A DNA stretch of 64,000 nucleotides from Vesta saturnalis (Eukaryota; Arthropoda; Insecta; Coleoptera; Lampyridae). The translations under genes were made by a program, and so were the position numbers. Below the pieces are notes generated by a model. That model was given only the letters and a program-made list of their open reading frames with translations. It ran no database searches and was not told where the DNA came from. This document shows, piece by piece, positions 1 to 15,085 of this stretch (the first letter of the stretch is position 1; every line of letters begins with the position of its first letter). The stretch covers positions 3,246,501 through 3,310,500 of the forward strand of contig JARFJB010001355.1 of assembly GCA_036346205.1 (NCBI GenBank), in the 5' to 3' direction.

Positions 1-1996
<1,996 letters not shown>

Positions 1997-2056
<60 letters not shown>

Positions 2057-2072
2057 CATATATATGATATAT
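1997..2072. repeat. (TA)n microsatellite
   Basis: About 55 bp of pure TA followed by a degenerate TA-rich tail. It lies outside the right end of the 1170-1995 element and mirrors the tract on the left. Confidence 0.95.
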
Positions 2073-2163
2073 ATTTCTTTAGTTCGTAGGGTTTCAGTCG
2101 GTCAAAGCCACTGCCCTTTGCGTTTTGGATTATCACCGAAGACCCATTTTTGATCTCCAGCAA

Positions 2164-3610
2164 TTAAGCGACCAAAAACGCTTCTGTTTGGTGCTATTGA
2201 AGTAATAAGTTGCATGTGATAGAAAGGTTATTTTTGTTTTCTTCGTACAGATTATGCGTGACTCAATCATCTTCTTTGCTTACTTTACTAATCTGCTGCA
2301 AATGTTCTGGGATGGTTGACCAAAATTGGTTAAGTGTTTGACAGTCTAAAATTAGAAAACCATTTTTGACGTTTATGAACGTGTATTGCAGTTGAATAAA
2401 CCTCCCAAATGGTTTTGATATCAACAACTGATGCAAATTTAATATTTAGATATTTACAAGTAAACAAATGACTCTAACCTTTAGATGTCTTTGACACGAC
2501 TTTGAAGTACACAGTGAACTAACAAATGACAATAAAATATTGATATGCGCAGTAACGACATTACTTTCCGGCCCTCGTTAGTATTTTTCATACTCGGAAT
2601 GAAAGGTAAGGACATGTAAACTTGAACAGTACTGAAAAATTCATATACCGAGGTGTATACGTGTTGATTACTTATCTCTCACAATACAAATGGTTATATA
2701 ACGAAATGCTTAAAGTTCAAAATTGTTTATTTTCACCCTACCTTACCGTACAATACTGATAAGAATGTTACATGTGTATTTTGAAAAAGAATATTATACT
2801 GTGATCAATTTTAATATTTATGAGCAAGGTCCATTTCATATAAGTAAATAACTAAACCGAAAAAAAATTCCTCAAGCTAATTTTAACGTTAATGAACAAA
2901 GTCCATTTCATATAAATAAATTAGATTAAAACCGAAAAAAAATACTCTCAACCATTCAAAACAGTTTTCAAACACTTGGCACATTACATATATAATTTTT
3001 TTTGTCAACTTTAAGTTACGTCACTATAACCTTTAGCAAAGTTATATAATATTAACAATTTCCCCTATTGGTAGGCCACCCACATCACGCGCCTGTAGAT
3101 ACCATAGGCGTATCATTATCGATTTTTGACCTTTGCACACGGTTTTACGATACAAGTTACAACCACATCCATATTAGTAGTTTTAGCAAATATGATGTTA
3201 TTTGTGTAAGTCCTTCCATTTTAATTTTTTTGGGTAAGTTATATTTTTTTTATGGCAATGTAAGTATATACAAGCATTTACAAACAAAAATTGTAATTGA
3301 GACATTTTAAAAGTATTCGAAATATATTTTTATTTGGAAAAATTCACAAGACAAAGTTAAATCATTTATTGATAACTAGTTTAATAAACTTTAAACAAAA
3401 TTAGTCAGTGGCGTAGACTTTATAATCTTTAAGAATTTGGGTCATTAGATATAAACATTAACTTAAATATTTAATTACACACAACCTGATAATGCATAAA
3501 GGAGCTTATCATACTTAAAGATACTAACCTTTTGATTTCCATGTCAACATTAAACAGATCTTTCACATTCATAATCAATTACATTCTCCATTATTTTTTT
3601 AGATTTAAGA
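2164..3610. other. Intergenic; two-copy tandem repeat inside
   Basis: I see no gene here. Bases 2809-2950 hold a two-copy tandem duplication of about 70 bp: the word GTCCATTTCATATAA followed by ACCGAAAAAAAAT occurs at about 2830 and again at about 2900. The last part, just before 3611, is presumably promoter and 5' UTR of the citrate carrier, but no TATA or initiator element could be assigned. An isolated CAGTGGCGTAGAC near 3404 resembles the ends of the small elements at 6407 and 7315. Confidence 0.6.
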
Positions 3611-4758
3611 ATGTCCACAAGGCCACCCCTATTTAATTTTCCATTTCAAAGACCATGGATGGTCGGTAACGGAGCAGCAGCTGCTCCTGCTGGAAATACG
3701 GGTGTAAAGGGCATTATTGCAGGTAATATTAAAGTATGATCACATTTAATCCTGAGTTACATAAAATGTAGGTGGAATTACTGGCGGTATCGAAATATGC
3801 ATAACGTTCCCAACAGAGTATGTTAAAACACAATTACAACTAGATGAAAAGGGGGGGCAAAAACAATATTCAGGTATATGGGATTGCTGTAAAAAAACTG
3901 TAAAAAATCATGGTTTCTTTGGTTTATACCGTGGTTTAAGTGTTCTTCTCTATGGTTCCATTCCTAAAAGTGCAGTAAGGTTAGTCAACATTTCGTAAAA
4001 AAAATTTGAATAATAGATTGGTCATTGTAAAGGTTTGGAGCTTTTGAGGCATTTAAAAATAGAATGAAGGATGATAAGGGTAATTTAACTCCAGGTGGCC
4101 GATTATTATGTGGATTAGGTGCTGGTGTAGCTGAAGCAATATTTGCAGTAACTCCTATGGAAACTGTTAAAGTTAAGTTTATAAATGATCAGAGAAGTGC
4201 AAACCCTCGATATAAAGGTTTCGTTCATGGAGTCTCATTAATTGTTAAGGAACAAGGTTTTGTTAAAATAGATGAGAGTGTTTAGTAACTTAGATGAAAT
4301 TAAAGGTATTGGTGGTGTGTACAAAGGTCTGACTGCTACAATAATGAAACAAGGCTCAAATCAAGCTATTCGCTTCTTCGTTATGGAAACGTTAAAAGAT
4401 ATGTATCGTGGTGGTGATCCTAAGAAACCTGTTCCTAAACTTATTGTTGGTGCTTTCGGAGCATTTGCAGGTGAAAATACTCAATTAACATACTTCACCT
4501 GTAATGGGTTTGTTTTCAGGTGCTGCCTCTGTTTTTGGTAATACTCCTATTGACGTTGTGAAAACAAGAATGCAAGGTTTAGAAGCACATAAATATAAGA
4601 GCACAGTTGATTGTTTTGTAAAAATATGGAAAAATGAAGGGCCAACTGCATTTTATAAAGGAACAGTGCCAAGATTAAGTCGCGTCTGTCTTGATGTCGC
4701 AATTACTTTTATGATTTATGATAGTTTTATGGAAATATTTAATAAGATCTGGCCATAG
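3611..4758 (+). CDS. Mitochondrial tricarboxylate (citrate) carrier, SLC25A1 family
   Basis: Five exons: 3611-3722, 3772-3979, 4033-4256, 4306-4470 and 4520-4758. They join in frame through GT-AG introns of 48-52 bp to give 315 residues, the usual length for the family (ortholog of Drosophila scheggia). The protein sits in the mitochondrial inner membrane and exchanges matrix citrate for cytosolic malate or other tricarboxylates, supplying acetyl-CoA for lipid synthesis. All three carrier repeats keep the PX[DE]XX[KR] signature: PTEYVK in exon 2, PMETVK in exon 3 and PIDVVK in exon 5. The GGITGGIEIC stretch after intron 1 is typical of citrate carriers. The start is the first ATG of exon 1, preceded by A-rich sequence; the N-terminus is short and Pro/Ala-rich. 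No frameshift or stop is seen, so it looks functional. It is the only host gene in the first 19 kb. Confidence 0.95.
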
Positions 4759-5846
4759 ATTTTAGGCACATGGTGACTGATAAGAATACAATTAAAAATG
4801 AAGCTATATTTGTTATGATTTTTAGTACGATGTATTTTTATTTTGTTAAAAAAATATTTTTATCGCTTTTTTTATTATTTAGATACACCAAATCATATCA
4901 TGGTTAATAATTAAATTAAGCTGTTAATAGAGAAATGTTTGAATAGATGGCGTTACATAATTCTAGATGTAACATACACATGGATGTTTAATTTCTGTAC
5001 AAATGTTATAATGTATAAATTTTATACAAAATTAAGATTTGTATTTCTTTTCATATGTTTGATACAAAATCTTCGTAACAAAAAAGAAATTAGTTACAAT
5101 TTATTGATTAAATGACTATGTGTAACTTTCCATTTTAATTATGTGTGTAAAGATTATTTTAGTTTCCTCAATGATTGAAGGACGGAAACTTAGAAATGAA
5201 TTTAAGCATGCAATTAATAATAGTCGTACAATTTGTTTTTACACAAAGTATGCTTATTGCTTACAACTTCCACTGTATAATATCAAATGAAAGGTTCTCA
5301 AAAAGAAATCTTTACAAGTGTAAATGTCAATCCTATGAAATACATTTCGCAATCACAGTGTATAATGCAAATGTTTAAATATGTTAATTTGACAAAATAT
5401 GTGTGACATACTTTCATAGCCTTTCAAACATTTGAATGCATTTAGCTAAATCTGGCTCTGTGGAGGGTACCCTGCATATACAAGACTAAATAGCAGTAAG
5501 ACTTGAAATTTCGGTAAATCAATACAAAAAATAATAATTCATAAATTCTACTATTTACAATTTATTGTTCAATTGGTTTTCATATTAATGTTGTGACCAG
5601 CATGACTTTATGCTTTTGGATATAGGACCTTAGAAGCCCAAACTACATTACGATACCAGAACATCTATGACATTCAGTTTTTTACGATAAAGCTTTATAG
5701 AGGGAACGATAAAAATTCATATATTAATTAGTATACCTAATTCTGTTTGTCATAAAGTACAGCAAGTAACTCAATTTATAACCTAAACCAATTATCAGTC
5801 AACTTTTTCTGGAATATACCTATACCCGAATTTCTGGTGTATTAGT
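4759..5846. other. 3' UTR and intergenic sequence of the citrate carrier
   Basis: AT-rich and without a credible gene. AATAAA-like words occur in the first few hundred bases and could serve polyadenylation, but none can be singled out. The open frame at 5175-5378 has no protein-like composition. Confidence 0.5.
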
Positions 5847-6782
5847 GTTCTGACTAGAGCTCAGCCAAAATATCGATTAACCAGGTTTTGATAAGTTTTT
5901 GAAAAGAATCGATTATTTCATTAATTGACCATTTGATTACCGATTAATAAAAAAATTGATCATTTCAGTAATCGATTATTCAAACTTATAATTACATAAC
6001 CCCTATTCCACAATAAACTTTCTGCTCATACTGCCGTAGTTTATTTATTATATGCCAGTAAATATTAATTATACATTTTTTCACTAAATATATGAATAAA
6101 TTTAACTTTACCCTATTTTTATTGTACGCATTATTTCCCCTTAGACGATCTAACAGCTATTATTCGATTAATTGGTTATGTATGTGAACCATCTGGATTT
6201 CTAACAAACAAAATACACCCACGTACCACAGAAAATTAAAAAACACCGAACACGTTTCAATAGCTAAGCTATCATCATCAGTGGTCGACTTGGACGAACT
6301 AAAGAAAACTTCTAGTGGATTATTTGATTAATCCATTGTTTATGATTACCATTTAATTAAATAAATGGTTATTGTCGTTAATCGATTATCGAACGTGCGT
6401 ACATACTCAGTGGCGCGGCGTGAGAATACATGTGTTATTATGTAGTGTAAAAGGTAACTGAGGATACCAATAAGGAGGTCATATTTTATTGAAAAATCGA
6501 CAGAATTTAAAAAAGGATCAGTTTTAACTAAAAGTTTATTCGTCTACTTTTTTTAAGATCAAAGTCTTTAATTGTGTAAAGTTATTTGAATCCCGCCGTA
6601 AATCTTTTTTTGCTTAATATCATTCAGAAAGTCTTAAATCTGGAAACACTGCCCCCAGTTCTGTCAAGACATTTATTATTTTATCGGGAAATTTTGCCGC
6701 TCCTAAAAAGCGCAGCCCGGGGTAGGCCGCCCCCACTCTACGCCACTGCACTTACTTATAATCGCGTATCCCTAGTCGACAT
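5847..6782. repeat. Composite repeat, copy A
   Basis: Starts near GACTAGAGCTCAGCCAAAAT and ends near CCTAGTCGAC; it is repeated in the same orientation at 6942-7755. The left half is rich in CGATTAAT words and resembles a small palindromic element. The right half (6407-6750) is an inner element bounded by CAGTGGCGCGGCG and, inverted, CGCCACTG. The inner element sits at the same place in both copies, so the composite moved or was duplicated as a unit. Non-coding. Confidence 0.75.
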
Positions 6783-6941
6783 ATTGTCATAAAATACAAC
6801 ATCTAAATCAAGATATAACCTAACCTAATAATCGTTTAACTTTCTCTGAAATATGCATAATTAAACAATGCTCATGTGCGTGTAAAATAGCTATTAAATT
6901 CAGTTTTGCCGATATCCAAATTGCTCGTACATTACAGTCTT

Positions 6942-7755
6942 GACTAGAACTGAGTCAAAATGTCGATTAATCGGATTTTGATAAGTTTTTGAAAATAACC
7001 GATTATTCCGTTAATCGGGCAGTTGATTACCGATTAATAAAGCAATATACACCTCCTATTCCATATTAAACTTCCTGCTCATATTGCCATAGTTTATTTA
7101 TTATATGCAACTATATATTAATTATACCTACATATTTGCTCTAAATATATTAATAAATTTAACTTAGCCCTATTTTTATTAAATGCATCATTTTCCCTTT
7201 GATAGACGTTCTATCAGCTAAATTGATTGTTTGATTAATCGATTGTGTATGATTATCGTTTAATAAAAAAAATCGGTTATTTTCAGTAATCGATTCTCGA
7301 ACGTAAATACCTACTCAGTGGCGTAGCGTGGGTTTCTGCCGGCTGGGGAGGATGCAAAATTCGCTGCCCCCTTATTTAGGCATTTAAATTCAAAATTTAC
7401 GAAAATTCTAAAGAATACATGTGTTATGTATTGTACAGGCTAGCTGAGGGTACAAATAAAAAAGTCATAATTTTATTGGCAAATCAACAAAAAAAAGAAA
7501 AAATTGTATTTATCTAAAACTCTATTCGTCTACCTTTTCTAAGAGCAAAGTCTTTAATTGTGTAAAGCTATTTCATTACCGGCTTAAATCCTTTTTGCTT
7601 AACCCCATTCAAAAAATCCTTGATCTCGAAACACTACCCCCGGTTCCGGCAAGACAATTATTATTTTAGTATGAAATTTTGCCGCCCCCAAAAAGAGCCG
7701 CCCAACTCCCATGCTACACCACTGTACCTACTTATAATCGCCTACCCCTAGTCGA
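6942..7755. repeat. Composite repeat, copy B
   Basis: Direct repeat of 5847-6782 with about 80-85% identity by eye and several indels. Its inner element (7315-7727) is better preserved: it begins CAGTGGCGTAGCGTGGG and ends with the inverse (CCCATGCTACACCACTG), with G/C-rich sub-terminal sequence. This terminal motif resembles small insect TIR elements of hAT type, but the superfamily is not proven. About 160 bp of unrelated sequence separates the two copies. Confidence 0.75.
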
Positions 7756-7769
7756 CGTAGTGTACATTT

Positions 7770-8175
7770 GTGAAACTTGATTAAACACAAATATTGACCA
7801 TGCAGAAATTAGCATACCATATAATTCGTAAAGCGAGGATCGGTAGTGGGGGTGGAGCTGTAGCATTTTATGTAAATAAATTTATTAAATTTAAAGTCAT
7901 TAACGATATAATCTAGATATTGAAATCCTTTTACATTTCAATTTATCATCTAAGCGTGTTTCTTTGAGGAAACGTATAGATCTGAACGATGTGAGTACAA
8001 ATTATATACTCATTCTCTAAAAACTCTATTTGCGAATATAATCCCATCATTTGATGAGGCTGTTCTTGTGAGTGATTTTAATATTGATTTACACAACGTG
8101 GCATTATTGGATATGGCACATTCATTTAATATAAAGCAGCCAGCAGCGGATTTGAGTAAAATGAGATCGTCAGCA
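7770..8175 (+). pseudogene. LINE endonuclease-domain relic
   Basis: Fragmentary coding sequence for an apurinic endonuclease of a non-LTR retrotransposon. One frame reads IIRKARIGSGGGAVAFYVN (about 7820-7870), the usual segment before the central strands of the domain. Another reads LVSDFNIDLHN (about 8070-8100), which matches the family G-D-F-N motif with G changed to S. Frames shift and stop several times, so it is dead. The reverse-transcriptase part of what is probably the same element appears at 9800-11150, after about 1.6 kb of unrelated sequence. Confidence 0.6.
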
Positions 8176-9799
8176 AAAAGTGCTGATAGGGGGGAAGGAT
8201 CCAGGATAATCTTTTACAGAGTGTCTTGACCTGGGGGGTCATAGAACCCACCACAGCGTTCGAGAGTCCAGAGGCCCTTCATCGCAAAATTTTAGAAAAA
8301 AAAATACCATTTTCGATAAACGATTTTGTTTTTAACAACTGATAGTATTGTGAGTAGTTATTGAAATATTAATGCACCATATTTTTTAGCTCGTCACAGT
8401 GTGGTGAAAATTAATCTATAATAGAGGTGTGGTGCATAATGGAAATAGTTTTTTTTGCCTATTGAAAAGTATAACTAAAGTTACACTCGAATTTTGAGAT
8501 TCACTGTTAAGCAGGTATTCGATGGCGTTGCAGAAATCAAAATTACGTACAGTTTTACTATACACCATTCTGTTATGCGCACTAATCCAGACATGCATGT
8601 TATTTATTTTTTACGATAACACATTTTATGGCGTCAGGTGTGAAGGTATAAACTTAAGATATACCGTTTTAGACAAATATTGGGTGGTTAAAAATCGGAA
8701 TTAATTTTCTGAGTTTAATATTTTTATTATATGTGTTTAACATTTTTGAAGATTAACGTATTGATAATCGGTGTAATTAGAATAAGTGGCGATACGTAAG
8801 AAAAGTAATGAGAGTAGGCCGTATATAAATAGTGAATTCAGATTAAGATTTGTTTTGATTTAGCTTCCGAAATTGTAGCTACAATTATTTTGTTGTGAAG
8901 TGGCGTCTTCCATTGGGCAGCTCCCTAACTTGAGCGATATATTTAAAGATATTTGAACATTTAAATGAAAGTATGATAAAAATAAGAACTTGAAAAATTC
9001 ACGAGATTTTGGGAGCGACGCTAGTAAACCTTTGGAACTTCTTGTAAATAATTAGCTTTTGTTTATGTCTGGTGTGCAAATAGAAGTGATTTAGTGTCAG
9101 CAAACTATCTAAAATTAACTGATTCTTGTTTAATGAAATTGTATGAAAGAGTGAATTTACTGTTTGTTTAGAACGCTAATTCCACACTTATTTTTATTGG
9201 ATTGTTGTGTTGATAACTTATAAAGGCCAGATTTGTTTAATTCCAAATGTTAACACTATTGTGGGCTTAAAGCTTATGTTTTTAACACTCCCTTGATGGT
9301 TACTCCTAAGTTAATGGACAGCAATAAAACGTTCTAACAGCCAGAGGTGCTTAATGTATTTTTCGTGTAAGATAGGAATTAAGTAACCGGCATGTAGCCA
9401 CATTTTTGGCAAATATGATTCGTAAAATAAAAAAGGCTTATTTAAAAGATGTGTAGATTAAGTTTATTGATAATTACGAATTTATATCGCCAAATCTGTG
9501 AATCCTGAACACTTGGTGGATATCTTTACTACACCGTTTTTATTCAATAGATATAAATTCTTATCATACTTATTGGTGTTTTTATTTGTAAAGACACAGC
9601 GTTTAGGTTTTGTTTGAGTAAGCCAGTTTTACGGAGTTGAATAAAATTATGAATAACTATAAGCATTCCTGCCCTTTGGAGTCTTGCGGTGTTGCAATTT
9701 CAGATATAGCAGTGATGAATAAATGAGAATCTCAAAAATATAAAAAAACATTTTGATTTATACAAATGACCTTAAAATTTTTCATTCACATATTCAACA
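8176..9799. other. Unassigned AT-rich sequence between LINE fragments
   Basis: It separates endonuclease and reverse-transcriptase relics that run in the same direction, so it may be an insertion into the LINE. I could not find inverted ends, a target-site duplication or a coding signal that would define it. The short open frames at 8416-8704 look random. Confidence 0.35.
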
Positions 9800-11150
9800 A
9801 TGCAAGTAATTATTTTTGAAAAGCAAAATCAACAACTGCTGGATACTGATCTGTTACATTCGTCACTGGAAGCAGCTGTTAACCGGCCTACAAGGATCAG
9901 CCTCATCAATAGACCATATTCTTATTGCAGATCTATATGTTGTAGTAGTAAGTGTAGCAAATATTACAAATCACGCTATGATTCCTTGTGAGCTTATAAT
10001 AAAAAGGAATAATTGCATAAAATATTCTAGGTACAGAACAAACGCACGTTCAAGAGTCATGCATTTCTGATATTTATAGATTACCTCTTGGTAATATGTA
10101 TTATATAAATGACATTAAATATAGATTGAATCCTTTTCAGAATGAACTCCCATCATTAGAATTATGATGTGTGAAAGAGGAAAGGCATTCCGAAGGTATG
10201 TTGTATTTACAGTTAATGAATGCAACCTCAAAGGCAACATTATGCGCAAAAACATATTTTACTGGTTATGTAGCTAATGGTACGGAACTATAAATAGTTG
10301 TAAAATCCAGAAAAAAATTTCATGGAAGAAAATTGAATTGATGTCTGAATGATAAAAAAAATGGCAGGCAAACGATAAATTAGCTTGTTAAAATAATTAC
10401 TACGTGTCTACTCGAAAAAGAAAATAGACTTAGTTAAATCTATACCAAAAGTAGACATTTCCGTATCTCTCGCGTCCCATAAGTATCCTTAGTGGGAGTA
10501 TGTGATGAAGATAATCTAATTTTTTTTAGCGAATACATTAGGAGCAAATTTCAAGTGAAAATTAACTCCAACGTTTCCAATATATTAGAATGATTGAAGT
10601 CTGAGGTACCTCAAGGGTCAATTCTGGTCCTTTGTATGCCATTTATCAAGTTGTTAATTTTTGTTCACATCACTGCTATGCTGATGATGCATCTATCTTT
10701 TCCAGACCGTCCCGCTTGGAAGTTTATCCCCTGAAGTTACAAATTATAGTTTGTCCTCAGCACATGAAAGAGTTTTTATTGGATTTGAACATAAATCATA
10801 ACCATTTAGAGTTTACTAATCTAGCAAAAAATTTGGGTGCACTAGTTACTTCTGAGCTAAAACTTAGCAGCGTACGAATTGTGCCATCTATAGATAACTC
10901 AACAAAGAATAAAATGCTAAATTCCTGTGTACAGGTTGAATATGAACAAAAGTAGGCTTCTGCGTTCTGTGCAGTTTGTAATAATTAAAATTTTTCGTTA
11001 TTGGAAACAACCGTTGATAATTACTAATTGTCGACATTTTAATAGAATTCTCCGAATTATAACCAGTCTGAATTAGAAATGTTGGGAACAAATCATACGG
11101 AATTATCGAGATCGTATGTGGCAACCGATGATGAACTTAGATAATTAGCT
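9800..11150 (+). pseudogene. LINE (CR1/Jockey-like) relic with reverse-transcriptase motifs
   Basis: Around 9830-9990 the end of an endonuclease domain is visible (DLLHSS...IDHILIADLYV...). Near 10600 the reverse-transcriptase motif VPQGSIL is readable. Around 10670 the catalytic motif YADDAS follows in another frame, and typical C-terminal RT words occur to about 11100. Every block is broken by frameshifts or stops. Orientation matches the endonuclease relic at 7770-8175. The catalytic YADD survives, but no continuous protein does. The exact LINE clade cannot be settled from these remains. Confidence 0.6.
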
Positions 11151-11494
11151 TAGCTACCAAAAGGTAAAACCCAAAGATTTAATTATAATAAACACCGTTC
11201 ATAAATGCTAAAGGTCATGAATGAATTAGCGAAAGTCGAAGCAATATTAGCAAAAGTAATTTGAAACAATTTCCTGTAACTACCAGAAACGTTAGAAACA
11301 TTTTAAATAATCCATTTTAAATTTTTAATATTAAATTGTAATTACACCTAAAGACAAACAATTCGATCCGTACTGAATAATTTGATATAACACGCTTGAG
11401 CATTATATGTCTAAAAATAGATTTATTTCCTCCGTTGCATTAACAATGAAAAAATCTGGAGTGCCTCCACTGAACATTCCTGTATACATACATA

Positions 11495-13164
11495 CAGGGT
11501 GATTCAGGATAAAATGGAAATATTGTAAAAACATATTCAGGAGGCCAAAATAAGTTCATATGTTCTAGTCCGATTTTTGTTTGTTTCAGAGACACTTTGA
11601 TTAATTGTAATTTAAAAACTGAAGAAATATTTATTACAAGATTAAAAAAAGAAAACAAATAATATAAACAAATAGCATTAATTCAAAACAAATTTTCGAA
11701 AACATCACCTGCCACTTCGATACGCTTATTTACGCGTTTATACATTGATCTAGTAGCGAGTTTTAGCGAACGATGATTCCCTCTAACGAACGCTGCAGTA
11801 TTAAGAATGCGATCTAGTAACACATCCCTTGTGTCCGCTTTTGCAGCATAGACCAACGATTTCATCATTTTTAACATAATTTGAAAGATACGTGGTCGAA
11901 TATTCAACGGAACTTCGTCCAATATTTCCTCTAAATGATCTAAAAAATGTAAATAACCATCCCCAGTAAGGCTATCCATTACGAAAGGACCAAAGAACTA
12001 ACGATTTAGAATGCCACACCATACGTTAATACTAAACCAACGTTGAAAATTGTGTTCTTGGGTAGCATGGGGATTTTCCTCCGACCATGGATGATTATTG
12101 TGGCAATTGTTAATTCTATCTCGAGTTAACTGAGCTTCGTTCGTAAATAAAATGCATTTACCTAAGCATTCTTTTGTTTTCACGAATACATTGACAACAC
12201 TGTAATCTTAAGGGAAAATCGGCTTCTTGGAGATGTTGTACATGAAAATCCTGCACACCTTGTTGTTTTAATGTTATCCAAACCATTGTTTATGGAATTC
12301 GAAATTGGAATGCGATACGATTTGTACTTATCACTGAATTATTGTCTACAACATTTAGAATATCTTCTTCGAGTACCAAACTGAGCCCGTGCTGTCTTTG
12401 AGAGATACGTTCGAAACGCTTGCCTGTTAGGAACTCTTTAATGTGGAAAACGACGTCGATACACCTCTACTACACGAACAGTATGTACTACCATTGCAGA
12501 AATCATAAACAAACATATCTGCATATTCTTTATAACTAAATTTATGAGGAAATTTGACAATCTTACAAAATTAGCACAACTGTCAGTTCTTAAGACATTT
12601 GCCTACTATGTGTTTCAAATTGTCATTTGGGACAAGGTTATCAAAGTTAACTTGATTAACTTTTTATTTGTATTCTTTTTTACCTTCCAACCTACGTATA
12701 CGTATTGCACTGATTATGATTGGCTTGATAAATATAAATCTAATTGTTATTTAATTTAATAAATATTTACTTGGGGATAGGGTTCAATTTAAATTTCGTG
12801 GGCAATGAAAATAAAACATTTAAACGTTTTCATTATTGTTAACTTGAAATGTTAACGTGAAACCATAAAAATTTAATTCACACAAGGTAATATTCCTGTG
12901 TATAATTTAATAGTTCTTTACAATTATTTGTTTTAACGTGTACCAGGATTCTATGGAATTTGCAACAAGTACGCATGCGTTGCGTCCTTGCTAAATTAAA
13001 TATGTGCAGCTTGTCAAAATACACGTCGTCGCACAATAATTATACAGAAATTAAAAAAAATACATACATACAGGACATCAAAAGAATAATCAATGCAATC
13101 TATTTGGTTATGATAATAAAATAAACTCACATGTATTTTCGAAATTTCCATTACATGGTCACCT
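11495..13164 (-). mobile_element. Mariner-type (IS630/Tc1/mariner, DUF4817-type) element
   Basis: The left end CAGGGTGATTCAGGATAAAA follows a TA. The sequence at 13135-13166 reads, inverted, AGGTGACCATGTAATGGAAA next to TA, so the ends share AGG.TGA..CA and AATGGAAAT. The enclosed - strand transposase supports the call. The right boundary is a by-eye alignment and is less certain than the left one. Confidence 0.5.
11683..12600 (-). pseudogene. Mariner-type transposase (DUF4817-type N-terminus), broken, catalytic core deleted
   Basis: Reading leftwards from about 12600, fragments follow family order. First is an N-terminal helix-turn-helix region (VVEVYRRRFPH, DILNVVDNNSV). Then come FHVQHLQEADFPLRLQ, the first catalytic region CILFTNEAQLTRD (usual TDEA, here TNEA, so the first Asp is lost) and the FSINVWCGIL block. 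Last is a 98-residue C-terminal frame ending in GDVFENLF. Between NIRPR and KSLVYAAK the segment that normally carries the second catalytic Asp (HDGAPAH) is missing. Several frameshifts and stops are present. The copy cannot encode an active enzyme. Confidence 0.75.
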
Positions 13165-14044
13165 TAAGCTTGTTCCATGTTAACCTTGGATGTAAACTTC
13201 ATTCCATCTAACGATGATACTGCCTTCCTGTAGAAAATGGTACTGCTTAATTTCCATAAATTCATCCAGCTTCGCTCACTTGTGGTAAATCTTCTTTGCG
13301 GTAAATACGTAGCACTTAGGTAATATGCTCATTTTCTTTTATAGTTGCACTTTTATTTTATTTGGATATTTAAATATTTATTAATTTTTCGATTTAATCT
13401 TGTGACTTATTCTTTCATAAACTTTTATAATTGCTAACACTTTTATTTTAGATACCGATTTGAAGTTAAAGTTGTTTTATAACCTCAGTTACTTTTGAGA
13501 AAAAAAATAAACATCACATCCAAAATAACAGACGAATTTTATTAAAATAAAAAAATTGCACATCACCCGATGTTGAACAAAATTTCGAAATAATGAAACA
13601 AAACAATAGTGTCGAAAATTAGAACCGGTAACCTTAGTTTTTAAAATTTTGTTATATTATATCGATTGTTTCTCTACGTTGCTCGCGGTTCACTTCTGAT
13701 GTTAACGAAAATTTTAACTTACATGTTTACAAATGCACTATTCGCACTATGACTTGTTAGCCACAAAAAAAAGATAGAAGAGAAGAGAGTGAGAAATCAG
13801 GAGCAATTCCTTTTATACTTTCTCATAGCTACCACAACTTTCAATTTTTTTTTTAACATTACATACAAAAGATCCTGGCATTCGATTGGTCTAAACAAAA
13901 AAATTAATTTAACTAAAACATAAATTATGCCATAACTTTTTCAATTCAGTTCGGATTTGCTTTTTAAATACATTTTTGAACTCATGACAAATTTCTGCAT
14001 AGACACCTCACATGCTATAATTCGCTTCATGAATTTACATTTTG
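13165..14044. other. No gene seen
   Basis: AT-rich sequence with poly-A/T runs and no coding signal on either strand. Confidence 0.4.
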
Positions 14045-15085
14045 AAAATGTTATACCTAAATTTACTAATATCTAATAAGTATTGTATTTTACAACTAAA
14101 CTGATGACATATTCAGCTTCTGCATAAAAAACTGTATGAGAATACACTTATCTCTACCCATTTTACATAGTTTTAGCAAAATTTCTACTTTAACACCTTA
14201 ATTTTATGTACTTAACCTAACTTTTCTAAATTTATGTTTAAACTACATATTTAAAGTTTCTTTCTACAAATAAGGGAAACCTATTATTATATGCTTTTAT
14301 AATTTATTCTGAACTAATCTTGCCCTAAATAATCTATAAATTTGTAAACTTCTTAATTATTGTACTTAACCTAACTTTATATAATTTAATTTAAACTTGC
14401 GTTTTAAACGTTTATATCACTTGTAATGTTTATCTAATATGTCTCTAACACAATCACTGTTTAATCTGTGCTTTATAGTTTCTAATTTTGTATTTTCACA
14501 CTTTCATATTGTTATCATATTTTGTAAGTTTTTGTACACAAATTGTATTTATATGGTTAATATCAGATTGCACATGTAATGTTCAAGTTCTTAGATATGT
14601 TTCTAAGGCACTTTTAACTTCTTAAGCACTTTTTAAACACTTAGTCTGGGATCTACCAACATAACGTCTTCGTACCATAACCCTTTTTATAGTTCGCAGA
14701 GTTTTTATGCATTGTACCAATTACTATACATGTTCTACACATTAGAATTATTGTACTTCATGTAATCAATATCTGTTATGTGTTTAATGGCTTAATTATA
14801 TTGATTTATATGTGAAATTTCTTATTTATCTTTAACGAAATTGAACTTACACACTAATATGTATCGTGTTGACCTTTTTAACATGCTACTGCTATAGCTC
14901 AATGCTTTTATGAATACAACATAATTTGCAAACCCCAAAGCCTGTTTTCTTGTATAAAAACCATATTTTTATATTCGCATATTGTATTTTCTCGTAACAA
15001 AGTGTATAACTTCTTCAACTTTGTTTGAACTTGCATACGATATATTTGAACTCGATACAACTCTACCCCCTCTATTATACCTATT
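14045..15085. repeat. ~1.05 kb dispersed repeat, copy B
   Basis: Matches 1-1060 in the same orientation from about AATTTACTAATATCTAA to the block before 15085. At the point where copy A enters a (TA)n tract, copy B continues into a large inverted repeat. Non-coding; the longest frame (14982-15320) crosses the boundary and is not protein-like. Confidence 0.75.

Noticed and set aside
8416..8704. Overlapping 60-codon frames on both strands as small genes
   Set aside because: Mutually antisense, no conserved motif, located in LINE-flanking debris.
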